Below are positions 15,753 through 24,580 of a stretch of 36,310 bases of DNA, piece by piece; position 1 is the stretch's first letter, and each line of letters starts with the position of its first letter. A program made the position numbers and the translations under genes. Under the pieces are notes generated by a model. It was not told the origin of the DNA. It did no database searches and saw only the letters and a program-made list of their open reading frames with translations. This stretch comes from Candidatus Aminicenantota bacterium. GTDB lineage: Bacteria; Acidobacteriota; Aminicenantia; Aminicenantales; Aminicenantaceae. Location: contig JADHWO010000020.1 of the NCBI GenBank assembly GCA_016783445.1, positions 1 to 36,310 of the forward strand. The letters are read 5' to 3'.

Positions 15753-17738
15753 TTAAAATATGGGTTTTCCCCTGATCCCTTCGGGTTGATTTATTCTAAA
15801 AACCTTAAAGATTGTGGCTGTTACATCGTAAAGAGCAGGGGACTTGATCTTGGCGCTTTGGTTGGAGAGGAAAATTCCAGGAGTTACTTCTGGAGACACA
15901 CAGTGGTCGCCGCTCCATTTTTCTGTATTATCTTCAACGATCTTTTTGGGGATTCTGCCGAGAGGTGTACCCCAGGAACCGCGGTACCCGGAGTTATAGC
16001 CAACAATGATTTCCGGAGCTTTATTTATGTAAGGACCGTGAAAGACATCTTTAGTAACATATGCCCTTAAGACAGGTCTTTCACCTGTATCGGGATCTTT
16101 GAAGTTTTCCAGCTTCTGTGCGATTTCGCGAACAAGGGTTTCTTTTTCTGCTCCTGGTTTAACAATACCCTCGGCTTCTCTATCCTTTTGGTTTATGTAA
16201 AGGCTGTTTAAGCCCAGAGCATAGGCTTTTGTCTTTGACCAGTTGGTGTTTGTAAAAACAATGTTTTCACCCTGTTTCCATTTATTGATAAGAGAATGGT
16301 ACCCGCTTTCTTTGAGCCATGTATTAAGATTAAATTGGCGGCGAAATGATGTAAAACCATGGTCAGACATAACTATCAAGATTGTATCTTTGTCCGCCTT
16401 TTCCATGGCCTTGGCTAGTAGTTTGTCCGCCTCAATATAAATGTTTTCTATAGCGTTTCCGTATTTCGGGGCAAGTTTAGCGTCATAGGATGGACATTTT
16501 TTATCGATAAAACGCCAGAACATATGCTGCCGCTGGTCAGTGCTGGAAAGGTAGTAAAAAAGAATCCCGGAATCAAATCGCTCCAGTTCATAGTCAAACA
16601 TCTTTATTCTTTCTCTCAAAACTATATCGTCCTGGTCGAGAAATTCCCCATCATCCAGGATGCCGTGATCGAGCGCCTTAAAATCAGCAGGAAGGCCTTT
16701 TGTGTAAAATGACCCGAATTTTTCTACCAGTTCTTCTGAGTAATTTTTTGGAGTGGAAATTGGCAGGCAAGCATTTGCAGGATCTATGTTAACAGGCGAG
16801 ACATACAGCTTGAATTCAGGACGGACCTGTTTGAGGAAAAAATTGCAGATGCCGTTTACACTCCGGGTTGGAATCATGTTGAAGCGGACTTTTTTCCAGT
16901 TGCTCCATTCGCCTTCCTGAAGGATAAATTCTTGGTCCTGGATCACTATTTTGGCCACAGGATTTACTGGATCGATAAAAACTTTAAAGTTTATGTAGGA
17001 ATCCGGTCTGTCTTTTTTGAAAGAGTTGACCGGTCCAGGAAGTTTTGATTCCACTTGATTATCCATCACATAGACTTCGTGGATATTTGCTCCACCAATA
17101 TCTTCTTTAATTTCCGTAAATTCAGATGTGTAGTAGTTGCATGTGCCATAGGTTCCGAGTATGTCAGGCGTTCCCATCCCGGAAAGGGTTCTCTGTTTTG
17201 TCGGGACAGGAGGGTAATTGGAGGGCATTTTAAAAATTGTGGCTGGGATGTCATAATCTTCAAGTATTTGCCAGAAAGCTTTTCCCTTGAGAAGATTTTT
17301 AACATCTCCGCCTGAAAGGGGGAGAACAAGATTTCCGAAGGAGATTGTTTTTGTAGCTTCGCTTGTTTCAGATGCGGAAAATACAGGAAAGTAACGTTCT
17401 GGATCCCTGTGGATAAAGTCAAAGATGGCGTGGCCACCCGGGTCTGTTCCGGTTATAAAATTTGACCATGCGACAGGGCTCTGAGCTGGAATGCTTGACC
17501 TGAGTGGCAGGAAACTACCCTGGTTCCACAAACGTTTAAAATGAGGAAGTTTTCCTTCTTTCATCCAAATCTGGAGAAGATGGGGGTCCATGCCGTCAAG
17601 CCCCAGGATAATTAGTTTTTTATGAGTTTCCCTTTTTCCAGTTACTTTAGTAACAAGGTCGGAGCTGCTTCCTAAAGCCAGAAGTGAGCCTGAGGCTAAC
17701 CCTAATTTAATAAATTCTCTTCGTTTTATCGGTTTCAT
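15753..17738 (-). CDS. Tat-exported alkaline-phosphatase-superfamily (type I phosphodiesterase) enzyme
   Basis: Metal-dependent phosphohydrolase or phosphotransferase of the PF01663-like group. KRREFIK at residues 5-11 followed by a hydrophobic stretch is a twin-arginine signal, so it should fold in the cytosol and be exported. Metal-site and catalytic residues visible: D48 (LGLDGMD), probable nucleophile S87 (AQSPVAWSNF), D and H in STDQRQHMFWR, DH in MSDHGF and H in SGDHC. A beta-rich insertion (about 220-340) holds EWSNWKKVRFN and FKLYVSPVNIDP. Ser instead of Thr at the nucleophile resembles phosphomonoesterases and phosphotransferases. Its ATG overlaps the upstream stop by four bases (ATGA), with a polypurine ribosome site inside the upstream gene. 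Third of three paralogues; substrate unknown. Confidence 0.88.
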   Translation of the reverse strand: MKPIKRREFIKLGLASGSLLALGSSSDLVTKVTGKRETHKKLIILGLDGMDPHLLQIWMKEGKLPHFKRLWNQGSFLPLRSSIPAQSPVAWSNFITGTDPGGHAIFDFIHRDPERYFPVFSASETSEATKTISFGNLVLPLSGGDVKNLLKGKAFWQILEDYDIPATIFKMPSNYPPVPTKQRTLSGMGTPDILGTYGTCNYYTSEFTEIKEDIGGANIHEVYVMDNQVESKLPGPVNSFKKDRPDSYINFKVFIDPVNPVAKIVIQDQEFILQEGEWSNWKKVRFNMIPTRSVNGICNFFLKQVRPEFKLYVSPVNIDPANACLPISTPKNYSEELVEKFGSFYTKGLPADFKALDHGILDDGEFLDQDDIVLRERIKMFDYELERFDSGILFYYLSSTDQRQHMFWRFIDKKCPSYDAKLAPKYGNAIENIYIEADKLLAKAMEKADKDTILIVMSDHGFTSFRRQFNLNTWLKESGYHSLINKWKQGENIVFTNTNWSKTKAYALGLNSLYINQKDREAEGIVKPGAEKETLVREIAQKLENFKDPDTGERPVLRAYVTKDVFHGPYINKAPEIIVGYNSGYRGSWGTPLGRIPKKIVEDNTEKWSGDHCVSPEVTPGIFLSNQSAKIKSPALYDVTATIFKVFRINQPEGIRGKPIF

Positions 17739-19882
17739 TTCTTTTTCCCTTTTTCCTTTTTATTCTGATCTGAGGGAAGATTCTGGCCATCCAATAATGA
17801 GCGGCCATCCATGTGATATGGCACCTGGAGCCCGAATAATTCGAGTACTGTAGGTGCAATATCTATTATAGAAGGACTTGTTGTGTTAATTTTTTTGGTG
17901 CAGAAAAATATCCCTGGAACAACTTCAGGATCGATACAGTGATCTCCGCTCCAGGCTTTGATGTTGTCTTCAAACACAATTCCGTTAACTTTTCCTGTAA
18001 CTGAATCCCAGGAAATCCTGTATCCCTTGTTGTATCCGATTATAAGGTCAGGGCAGTTATTTATGTAAGGACCGGACGGAAGTTCGTCACGGTCAAAAAC
18101 TTTATTGATGGCCACTGTGTCCCTTTCTTCATCTTTTAGGCCAGTTAGTTTGTTTATAAGTTCTTTTTTTAAAGCTTCTGTTTTTTCGCCGGCTTGAACC
18201 GTTCCCTTTGCTTCCCTTCCTTTCTGGTTTATGTAGACTCCTCCAAGGCCCAGTGCGTATGCCTTGGTTCTTTCCCAGTCGACATCCTTAAACCATTCAT
18301 CGCTGTCTTTTTTTCCTTCCTTGAGGGATAGATAACCATTCAGATAAAACCAGGAGTTGATGTTTATGCCCCTGCGGAAGGATTTAAATCCATGGTCCGA
18401 CATAATCATCAGGTCAGATTTCTTTTCTAATTTTTCGAGGACCCTTCCTACAAGTTCATCCATTTTTTGATAGAGTTCTTCGATAACTTTGACGCCCATT
18501 TTTGTATGGTTTTTTTCCAGCGAAGGATTAGCTTTATCAAGATACCGCCAGAACATGTGCTGGATACTGTCTGTTGTTTCAAACACACAGGTAATTAAGC
18601 CCTTTTTTGTTTTATTTATGGCATTAAAGAGCATATTTTCCCATTCTTTGTGGTTTGAATAAGTCATTTCCAGAAAGGCTTTTTCGCTGAGCACTCCTTC
18701 GTTGAGCGCCCAGGTATCGTTTGCTTCTCCTAGTGTTATAAAACTTCCCAGGAGCTTTGCTAAATAGACAGAATAGTAAAATGGATTTGAAATGGGAAGA
18801 GCAGGTTTTTCCGGATCTATATTTAGCGGTGTACAGTACATCTCAAAATGGGGGTGGGTTTGAGAAACATAAAAACGACAGATCGCTTTAATTTTTATTC
18901 CCAGGCCTGGTCTGAATGTAAGTTTGATCCAGTCTGAGAAAGTCTCTTTTTTCATCACTATTTTTTGGCCGGAGACTTCCAGGAGAGCTTCCTCTTTTTC
19001 CTTATCGACGGTTATAATAAGAGGGAGCCTGATCTCCTCCTCTTTTTTTAGGAGGGTATTTTCCGGGCCCGATATATAGGTTTTTATTGTATTGCCATTT
19101 TTGTTCAGAGGAATAATTATTCCACTTTCTCTCTTTCTAATTTTCTCTTTATCGGTTGTGTAAAAGAAAAAGGTTCCCTGGCTTCCTTTTAAGTCCGGAG
19201 CACACATTCCGGAAAGAAGATGTCCTGAGAATTTTTCAGGAGGAAAAGTTAAAGGTACTCTCAGAATAGTGCAAAACACGCCCTTTTCGCCAAGAATTTT
19301 CCAGAAAGGTATACTTTTGCGCATTCCTTTGACTTCGGGTTTTGAGAGCGGAATATTGTATTTTCCTATAGAAAGAATTTTTCTTGGCTTTCCGATGCGG
19401 GCAGAGGAGAGGCCGGGAAGATAAGTCTTGGGGTCCCGGCTGAGAAAATCAAAGATGTTGTGTTTTGAAGGATTTGAACCCGTCATAAAAGAGGACCAGG
19501 CGACAGGGGAAATAGCCGGGGTTGTGGTTTGAAGCCTGGCATAAGCTCCTATATTTTTTATTTTTTTTAGATTTGGAAGTTTTCCTTCTGACATGTATTT
19601 CTCGGCTAGAGCAGGGTCCATTCCGTCCAGGCCGATGATGACCAGTTTGTTAATGCTGCTTTTCTTATAAGCCCTCTGTCCTTTTATAACCCGGAAAAGG
19701 AAACGAAAGGGCCAGGAAAGAAATGAAAACAAAGCCAGAAAAAGAGTGAGTAAAAGGATAAGAAAAGAAGAAAGAAAGGCAAAGCCTGCTCCCGGACCTA
19801 CATAAGCCTGGAGCGGGAGAGTAAGAGCAAGAAGTAGAAGAACAAGAATTGTAAATTTGTGAGTTTTAACAAAATGTTTCAT
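17735..19882 (-). CDS. Membrane-anchored alkaline-phosphatase-superfamily (type I phosphodiesterase) enzyme
   Basis: Same family as its downstream neighbour but membrane-bound. Two hydrophobic segments at the N-terminus (about 11-27 and 35-65) flank YVGPGAGFAFL, a glycine-rich motif that recurs before such domains. The catalytic part follows: D86 (IIGLDGMD), probable nucleophile S125 (AISPVAWSSF), D/H in TTDSIQHMFWR, DH in MSDHGF and H in SGDHC. The beta insertion carries FSDWIKLTFRPG and FEMYCTPLNIDP, parallel to the paralogue. The lysine-rich C-terminus (KKEKGKKK) doubles in DNA as the next gene's ribosome site. It starts five bases after the cytosolic paralogue's stop without its own clear Shine-Dalgarno, so it is likely coupled. 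The paired helices would put the active site on one face of the inner membrane; which face is unclear. Confidence 0.88.
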   Translation of the reverse strand: MKHFVKTHKFTILVLLLLALTLPLQAYVGPGAGFAFLSSFLILLLTLFLALFSFLSWPFRFLFRVIKGQRAYKKSSINKLVIIGLDGMDPALAEKYMSEGKLPNLKKIKNIGAYARLQTTTPAISPVAWSSFMTGSNPSKHNIFDFLSRDPKTYLPGLSSARIGKPRKILSIGKYNIPLSKPEVKGMRKSIPFWKILGEKGVFCTILRVPLTFPPEKFSGHLLSGMCAPDLKGSQGTFFFYTTDKEKIRKRESGIIIPLNKNGNTIKTYISGPENTLLKKEEEIRLPLIITVDKEKEEALLEVSGQKIVMKKETFSDWIKLTFRPGLGIKIKAICRFYVSQTHPHFEMYCTPLNIDPEKPALPISNPFYYSVYLAKLLGSFITLGEANDTWALNEGVLSEKAFLEMTYSNHKEWENMLFNAINKTKKGLITCVFETTDSIQHMFWRYLDKANPSLEKNHTKMGVKVIEELYQKMDELVGRVLEKLEKKSDLMIMSDHGFKSFRRGININSWFYLNGYLSLKEGKKDSDEWFKDVDWERTKAYALGLGGVYINQKGREAKGTVQAGEKTEALKKELINKLTGLKDEERDTVAINKVFDRDELPSGPYINNCPDLIIGYNKGYRISWDSVTGKVNGIVFEDNIKAWSGDHCIDPEVVPGIFFCTKKINTTSPSIIDIAPTVLELFGLQVPYHMDGRSLLDGQNLPSDQNKKEKGKKK

Positions 19883-19887
19883 AACGT

Positions 19888-21183
19888 TTAAATAAAATTG
19901 TTCAGGATTATCTCTGCTAGATCAGAGATGAAAAGGTCCTGTGATTGTTCTTCTTTTGCCCAGAAAAATGCATCATCCCATGTGTGCATTCCCTGCAGGT
20001 TTGAACGGCCGAAAACCTGCTTTTTCTTGACCGAACCTTTTATATCAAATCCGTACTCGGAGAGAACGATTAAATCCGGGCCTTTAGAAGTAAAAGGACC
20101 GGAATAAATTTCTTCAGCATCAAAGACCTGCCGGACAACTTTTTTCCCATTATATTCCAGTCTTCTTAGTTTATTGCTGATTTCTTCCTTTAAAGCCTTT
20201 ACTTCCGATTGTTCAACACAGCCTTGAGGGAATTTTTCTTTCAAGTTCAAGTAGATACGGTTGGGCTCCATAGTAAATGCTCTGGATGAGGGTAAGATCT
20301 CGGTTAGACTTTCGGGTGATGGACTGGTAAATCCCAGATAGCCTTCTTTCTCGAGCCAAACGTTAAGATAGATTTCTTGTTCGATCCCTGTAAATCCGTG
20401 GTCTGAAAGAAGATAGAGGCCATTTTCTTCATTTGATAGCTTCCGGAAAGACACCACGATTTTATTGATTAACTCGTCGATTTGTTTGTAGTAGTCAAGG
20501 AAGTTCTGGTGATAAAGGTGTTTTTCGTTTTTGTAGGCATCCCAGAGAAAGTGATGTAGTCTGTCAGTTCCGGTGAATACAAATTCAAAATAATCCCAGT
20601 CTTCCAGCCAGAATAGGTCCAGAGCCTTCTGACGCGTGTTCAGAGTTTTAGCAAGTTCTTTCCACAGGAATTCTTCGTTTTCCCTTGATTTGTGCGTATT
20701 TATGTCGATCTGGTATCTCATTTTTTCCAAGGGAGCCAGGCAGGAAAGAGGGTAGACAGCTTTAGAAAGTTCAATTGCTACAAAACCTGAAATTAGGGTT
20801 CCATAAATTTGGCGGGCCGGGTATGTGGAAGGCTGATTAATGATGATACATTTTTTTCTAAACTCTCCCAGCTTATCCCAGAAAGTTTCTTTTTTTAAAT
20901 CGAGAAAATTCGGAAAACGAAGTTCGTATGAGTCTTTTTTGAAGTCTGTAAAGCCAAAAATACCGTGTGAGCCGGGATTTGCTCCAGTCATAAAATTTGT
21001 CCAGCTTACAGCAGATATTTCCGGAAGGCTTGCTTTCATACGGTGAAGGTGTCCTGAATCGATAAGCCTTGAAGTTGATGCCATGACCCCTTTTTGGGCA
21101 AGGTCCAGAAGGAGAGAGTGGGGAACGCCATCAAGACCGATCACTAAAACTCTTTTTTTCCTCTTTTTTTTAAATAGAACCAT
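19888..21183 (-). CDS. Cytosolic alkaline-phosphatase-superfamily (type I phosphodiesterase) enzyme
   Basis: First gene of the phosphodiesterase cluster. At 431 residues it is the compact version, lacking the beta insertion and any signal or membrane segment; it starts with a basic KKKRKKR stretch. Metal and catalytic residues: D18 (VIGLDGV), probable nucleophile S57 (EISAVSWTNF), D and H in TGTDRLHHFLWD, DH in LLSDHGF, and H in GMHTW near the C-terminus. The fold and residue set match the two longer paralogues, so the three probably act on related phosphoester substrates in different compartments. A TATAAT lies only about 11 bases before the ATG. Phosphoglycerate mutase belongs to the same superfamily, but this protein lacks its transferase domain. 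Substrate unknown. Confidence 0.87.
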   Translation of the reverse strand: MVLFKKKRKKRVLVIGLDGVPHSLLLDLAQKGVMASTSRLIDSGHLHRMKASLPEISAVSWTNFMTGANPGSHGIFGFTDFKKDSYELRFPNFLDLKKETFWDKLGEFRKKCIIINQPSTYPARQIYGTLISGFVAIELSKAVYPLSCLAPLEKMRYQIDINTHKSRENEEFLWKELAKTLNTRQKALDLFWLEDWDYFEFVFTGTDRLHHFLWDAYKNEKHLYHQNFLDYYKQIDELINKIVVSFRKLSNEENGLYLLSDHGFTGIEQEIYLNVWLEKEGYLGFTSPSPESLTEILPSSRAFTMEPNRIYLNLKEKFPQGCVEQSEVKALKEEISNKLRRLEYNGKKVVRQVFDAEEIYSGPFTSKGPDLIVLSEYGFDIKGSVKKKQVFGRSNLQGMHTWDDAFFWAKEEQSQDLFISDLAEIILNNFI

Positions 21184-21193
21184 AATTCTCTTT

Positions 21194-21199
21194 ATTATA
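21194..21199 (-). promoter_or_regulatory. Possible -10 element just before the phosphodiesterase operon
   Basis: Minus-strand TATAAT ends 11 bases before the first ATG of the operon. Transcription from it would give a leader of only a few bases. No good -35 hexamer is found 16-18 bases further upstream, and AAGAGA next to the ATG could serve as a weak ribosome site, so this is tentative. Confidence 0.28.
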
Positions 21200-21304
21200 A
21201 CACCGGCAAATTTTTTGAACCATATTGGATAGACTCTGCTTGGCTTTTATAACTTGCTCCATGATAAATTAAAAAGATATTTGAGATTTGTTTAACCTTA
21301 GAGG

Positions 21305-23440
21305 CTATTCGGATCCAAGGATAATCCTTGCATCAACAATAGTACAGCCTTTTCCTTTTTCATAAACAAATAGTGGGTTAATATCCAGCTCTTTGATGTC
21401 TTCAAAGTCTGTAACGAGTTGAGAGAGCCTTTTTAAACACTCAGCTATAACCTTTATGTCATAAGCGGGTTCCCCTCTGAAACCTTCCAGGATTTTATAA
21501 GTTTTTGTACTTGTGATCATTTTGGTAGCTGTAAGTTCACGTATAGGAGCCAGCCTGAATGTCACATCCTCCAGGGCCTCAACATAGATCCCTCCCAGAC
21601 CAAACATTAGAATGGGTCCAAACTGAGGATCTCTGTTCATTCCCAGAATGATTTCTTTTCCCGGGGATGCCATTTCTTCTACAAGCATACCTGTAATTTT
21701 TGCCTCAGGTTTTTTGGCCAGGACGTTTTTAAGGATTTCCTGATAGGCTTTTCGGACTTCGTTTTTATTCCTAAGGTTAAGCTTAACTCCGCCGAAGTCA
21801 AATTTATGAAGGACATCAGGGGAAGCGATTTTTAACACAACAGGAAAACCAATTTTTTGGGCTGCTTCTTCTGCCTGATTTTCATTTTCTGCAAGTAAAG
21901 ATTTAATCACAGGGAAGTGATAGGCTCTAAGAACTTCGTAAGATTCTTCTTCCAGCAGGAAATGGCGCCCTTCTTTTTTTACAGAATCTATAATTTTCCT
22001 GGCCTTAGCTTTATTTACGCTGAATTTTTTAATTCCGGTTTGAGGCCGTTTAAGCCACTCGGTATACCAGGCCATTTCGGATAGAGCCCTGGCTGCAGAT
22101 TCGGGAAACCTGTAATCAGGGATACCGTTTTCTTCCAGGATCTCGATTCCAACGGAGACGTCGTAAACTCCTAAGAGGCAGCACAAAACAGGTTTTTTGA
22201 ATTCCTTAGCTTTCCTGACAATTGTTTTAGAGATTTTTTCCACATCAGTGAATGCAGTGGGAGTTAGGATAATTATGGTGGAATGAACGTTTTTATCCTT
22301 CAATATTGCATGCAAAGTCGCTTCGTAGTGTTCATGCTGTGCTTCTGCGATCAAATCCACAGGATTATTCAAACTTGCTGTTGGAGGTAGTACTGTTTTT
22401 AGAGTTTTAACTGTACCGGGATTAAAAGGAGCAATATTTAATCCATGGCGGATACATGAGTCAGTGGCTAGGATTCCCGGACCTCCCGAATTTGTGATGA
22501 TGGCAACATTTTTTCCCTCTGGCAAAGGCTGGCTGGAGAATGCTTTGACATAATCAAAAAGTTCTTCCAGAGTCTCCCCCCTAATGACACCGCACTGGCT
22601 GAAGATGGCGTCATAGACACTATCCGAGCCAGCAAGCGAACCGGTATGAGAAGAAGCTGCTTTTGCTCCTAATATTGTCCGCCCTGCTTTAAGGGCGATG
22701 ATTGGCTTGGGACAAGAGAAGCTGCTTGTGGTTTCGCGTGCGATTTTCATGAATTCTCTTCCATTAACAAGGTCTTCAAGGTACATCAAGATGACGTCTG
22801 TTTTTGGGTCATTTTTTAGATAGAGTAAAAGTTCATTCTCAGTCAAGCCAGCTTTGTTGCCCATGCTGATAAATTTAGAAAAGCCGATATTTGCCTCTTT
22901 TGCATAATCAAGTACAGCCACACAGAGTGCGCCGCTCTGGGAAATAAATGCAATGTTTCCCTCTTTGGACATTTTTGTGCCAAATGTTGCGTTCATGGAT
23001 GATGCTGGATCTGTGTTTATAACACCTAAACAGTTTGGGCCCACCAAGGAAATTCCATGCTTTTGAATAACCTGCTTGACCTTTTCTTCCAGTTCTATTC
23101 CTTTTCCGCCAATTTCCTTAAATCCAGCTGAGATAATTATGGCTCCTTTGACATTCTTCTTTCCGCACTCTTCTAAAGCATCATGGACAAATTTTGAAGG
23201 GACTATAAGGACAGCAAGGTCCACTTCGTCGGGAATGTCCATCAAACTGTTGTAGCATTTTATCCCAATAATTCCTTTTGCATGAGGATTAACAGGATAG
23301 ACAATCCCCTGAAAGCGGCTGTCGATAAGGTTGGCGAGAAGCGACTGCCCAACGCTTCCAGGTTTTCTTGAAGCGCCAATGATAGCAATGGATTTAGGAT
23401 AAAAAATCGCGTTGAGTTTATTTGTAACCTTGTTTGTCAT
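21305..23440 (-). CDS. ADP-forming acyl-CoA synthetase (acetate-CoA ligase), fused alpha-beta
   Basis: Converts acetyl-CoA (or a related acyl-CoA) + ADP + Pi to acid + CoA + ATP, the energy-saving last step of fermentation in many anaerobes. The 711-residue chain carries the CoA-binding domain first (SIAIIGASRKPGSVG), then the succinyl-CoA-ligase-like domains with SQSGALC, and the phospho-accepting histidine H265 in SSHTGSLAGSD. An ATP-grasp domain follows with FPVVLKIASPDVLHKFDFGGV; H545 there is the second relay histidine. The end has ELDINPLFVYEKG. This alpha-beta order and length match single-chain ACD enzymes. It has only a weak ribosome site and reads toward the phosphodiesterase operon from 121 bases upstream. 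Acyl preference cannot be read from sequence. Confidence 0.92.
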   Translation of the reverse strand: MTNKVTNKLNAIFYPKSIAIIGASRKPGSVGQSLLANLIDSRFQGIVYPVNPHAKGIIGIKCYNSLMDIPDEVDLAVLIVPSKFVHDALEECGKKNVKGAIIISAGFKEIGGKGIELEEKVKQVIQKHGISLVGPNCLGVINTDPASSMNATFGTKMSKEGNIAFISQSGALCVAVLDYAKEANIGFSKFISMGNKAGLTENELLLYLKNDPKTDVILMYLEDLVNGREFMKIARETTSSFSCPKPIIALKAGRTILGAKAASSHTGSLAGSDSVYDAIFSQCGVIRGETLEELFDYVKAFSSQPLPEGKNVAIITNSGGPGILATDSCIRHGLNIAPFNPGTVKTLKTVLPPTASLNNPVDLIAEAQHEHYEATLHAILKDKNVHSTIIILTPTAFTDVEKISKTIVRKAKEFKKPVLCCLLGVYDVSVGIEILEENGIPDYRFPESAARALSEMAWYTEWLKRPQTGIKKFSVNKAKARKIIDSVKKEGRHFLLEEESYEVLRAYHFPVIKSLLAENENQAEEAAQKIGFPVVLKIASPDVLHKFDFGGVKLNLRNKNEVRKAYQEILKNVLAKKPEAKITGMLVEEMASPGKEIILGMNRDPQFGPILMFGLGGIYVEALEDVTFRLAPIRELTATKMITSTKTYKILEGFRGEPAYDIKVIAECLKRLSQLVTDFEDIKELDINPLFVYEKGKGCTIVDARIILGSE

Positions 23441-23517
23441 GATATATCCACTTTTCTAATAGTCTTGGAGTATTTTAATTCCGTCCGACTGAAAAATCAA
23501 TTAGTTAAAAAGAACTC

Positions 23518-23640
23518 AAAATGGGGACGGTTCTATTTTTTTAAAGGTCGCTTCATCCATTCCCGTGTGTTTTACCCACACAAATGAAAGAAGATCCAAA
23601 TAAATTTATAAAATCAGAAAAATAGAACCGTCCCCATTTT
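23518..23640. repeat. Small element bounded by a perfect 23-bp inverted repeat
   Basis: AAAATGGGGACGGTTCTATTTTT at 23518-23540 is exactly mirrored by AAAAATAGAACCGTCCCCATTTT at 23618-23640, enclosing 77 bases. The inside (from 23542) starts AAAGGTCGCTTCATCCAT and later has CCCACACAAA, both found again at 35997-36065. The whole could fold into one long hairpin. No coding frame lies inside. It is best seen as a MITE- or REP-like intergenic element lodged between the divergent synthetase and AlkD-like genes; the rest of that 265-base gap shows only a TATAAT at 23654-23659 just outside the right arm, which may serve the AlkD-like gene. Confidence 0.75.
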
Positions 23641-23705
23641 TAAAAAAATGGGATATAATAGTTGTTTTATTGAAGAAATAATAATTTTTTAAAAGAGAGG
23701 AAAAT

Positions 23706-24491
23706 ATGAATCCAGCCGTAATAAAAGACAAAAAAACTCCTGCCCAAATAGCCAAGTTTGCCCTGGCTTATTTTAAAGAAAAAGCTAATGCTGAGAAGGC
23801 AGAGCAGGTGCAAAGATATTTTAAAGAACCTGTCAAAGTATACGGTTTATCTGCCAAACCTATGCATGACCTGGCAAAAGAACTTTATAAAAAAATTAAG
23901 CCTTACTGGAGTGTGAATGAGGCTATTGAGCTATGTGAGATACTTCTTCCTAATCCCTTTATGGAAGCCAAAGGTATAGCTACTCTCCTTCTAATAAGAT
24001 TCAGGAAAAATTTCCCAAAAGAGCTTTTTTTTAAAATTGAAGAATGGCTTTCCGCAAATTATTGCAACAACTGGGCTGCTGTGGATATGCTCTGTCCAGT
24101 TGCCATGGAGACATTGCTAATAAAATACCCTGAACTTAGAGAAAAAATAATGGAATGGCCTGCTTCATTAAACAGATGGGTGCGCCGGGCAGCAGCCGTA
24201 TCCTTTATAAAACTGGCAAGACAGGGGAAACAGCTCGATTTGGTTTACAGGATTGCTTTATCACTTTTCCCGGATGATGATGACCTCGTGCAGAAAGCCA
24301 ATGGGTGGCTTCTCAGGGAGGCAGGGAAATCTAATCACATTAGACTTGAGAATTTTCTGTTAAAACATGGACCTGCTATTCCTCGAACCACTCTCCGCTA
24401 TGCGATTGAAAGGTTTGAAGAAAAAAAGAGAAAAAAAATGCTTATAGAGACTAAAGCGAAAAAGGAGAAGGGAAGAGTAAAGAAGAACTGA
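23706..24491 (+). CDS. AlkD-like DNA alkylation repair protein (HEAT-like DNA glycosylase)
   Basis: Predicted to remove alkylated purines from DNA in the cytosol. The sequence is all helical with HEAT-like repeats, and three key residues of Bacillus cereus AlkD are kept at a constant offset of 14: W123 and D127 in NNWAAVDML (AlkD W109 and D113), and W201 in KANGWLLRE (AlkD W187). RWVRRAAAVSF, around residue 158, is the basic DNA-contact helix. At 261 residues it is slightly longer than AlkD because of a lysine-rich tail (KKRKKMLIETKAKKEKGR) that could add DNA affinity. GAGAGG sits just before the ATG. It is a lone gene, possibly sharing transcription with the protease behind it, although a 9-bp hairpin overlaps its stop. 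Confidence 0.85.
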   Translation: MNPAVIKDKKTPAQIAKFALAYFKEKANAEKAEQVQRYFKEPVKVYGLSAKPMHDLAKELYKKIKPYWSVNEAIELCEILLPNPFMEAKGIATLLLIRFRKNFPKELFFKIEEWLSANYCNNWAAVDMLCPVAMETLLIKYPELREKIMEWPASLNRWVRRAAAVSFIKLARQGKQLDLVYRIALSLFPDDDDLVQKANGWLLREAGKSNHIRLENFLLKHGPAIPRTTLRYAIERFEEKKRKKMLIETKAKKEKGRVKKN

Positions 24492-24514
24492 GACAAGCCG
24501 TTTTTCTTGTCTCA
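24489..24514 (+). terminator. Hairpin overlapping the AlkD-like gene stop codon
   Basis: TGAGACAAG and CTTGTCTCA pair perfectly (9 bp) around the loop CCGTTTTT, beginning at the stop codon itself. No T-run follows the right arm, so it is not a classic intrinsic terminator. It may slow polymerase, protect the mRNA 3' end, or separate expression from the protease gene. Confidence 0.4.
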
Positions 24515-24536
24515 TTGTAAGCTTGTATGCTATATT
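24507..24536 (+). promoter_or_regulatory. Putative extended -10 promoter for the tricorn-like protease
   Basis: TGCTATATT (TATATT at 24531-24536 with an upstream TG) forms an extended -10. TTGTCT at 24507-24512 lies 18 bases upstream and overlaps the right arm of the hairpin. The leader would be about 40 bases and includes AGGAGG before the ATG. Confidence 0.4.
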
Positions 24537-24580
24537 CAATTTTCCGATTTTAATCATCTATTCAATTATCAGGAGGTAAA

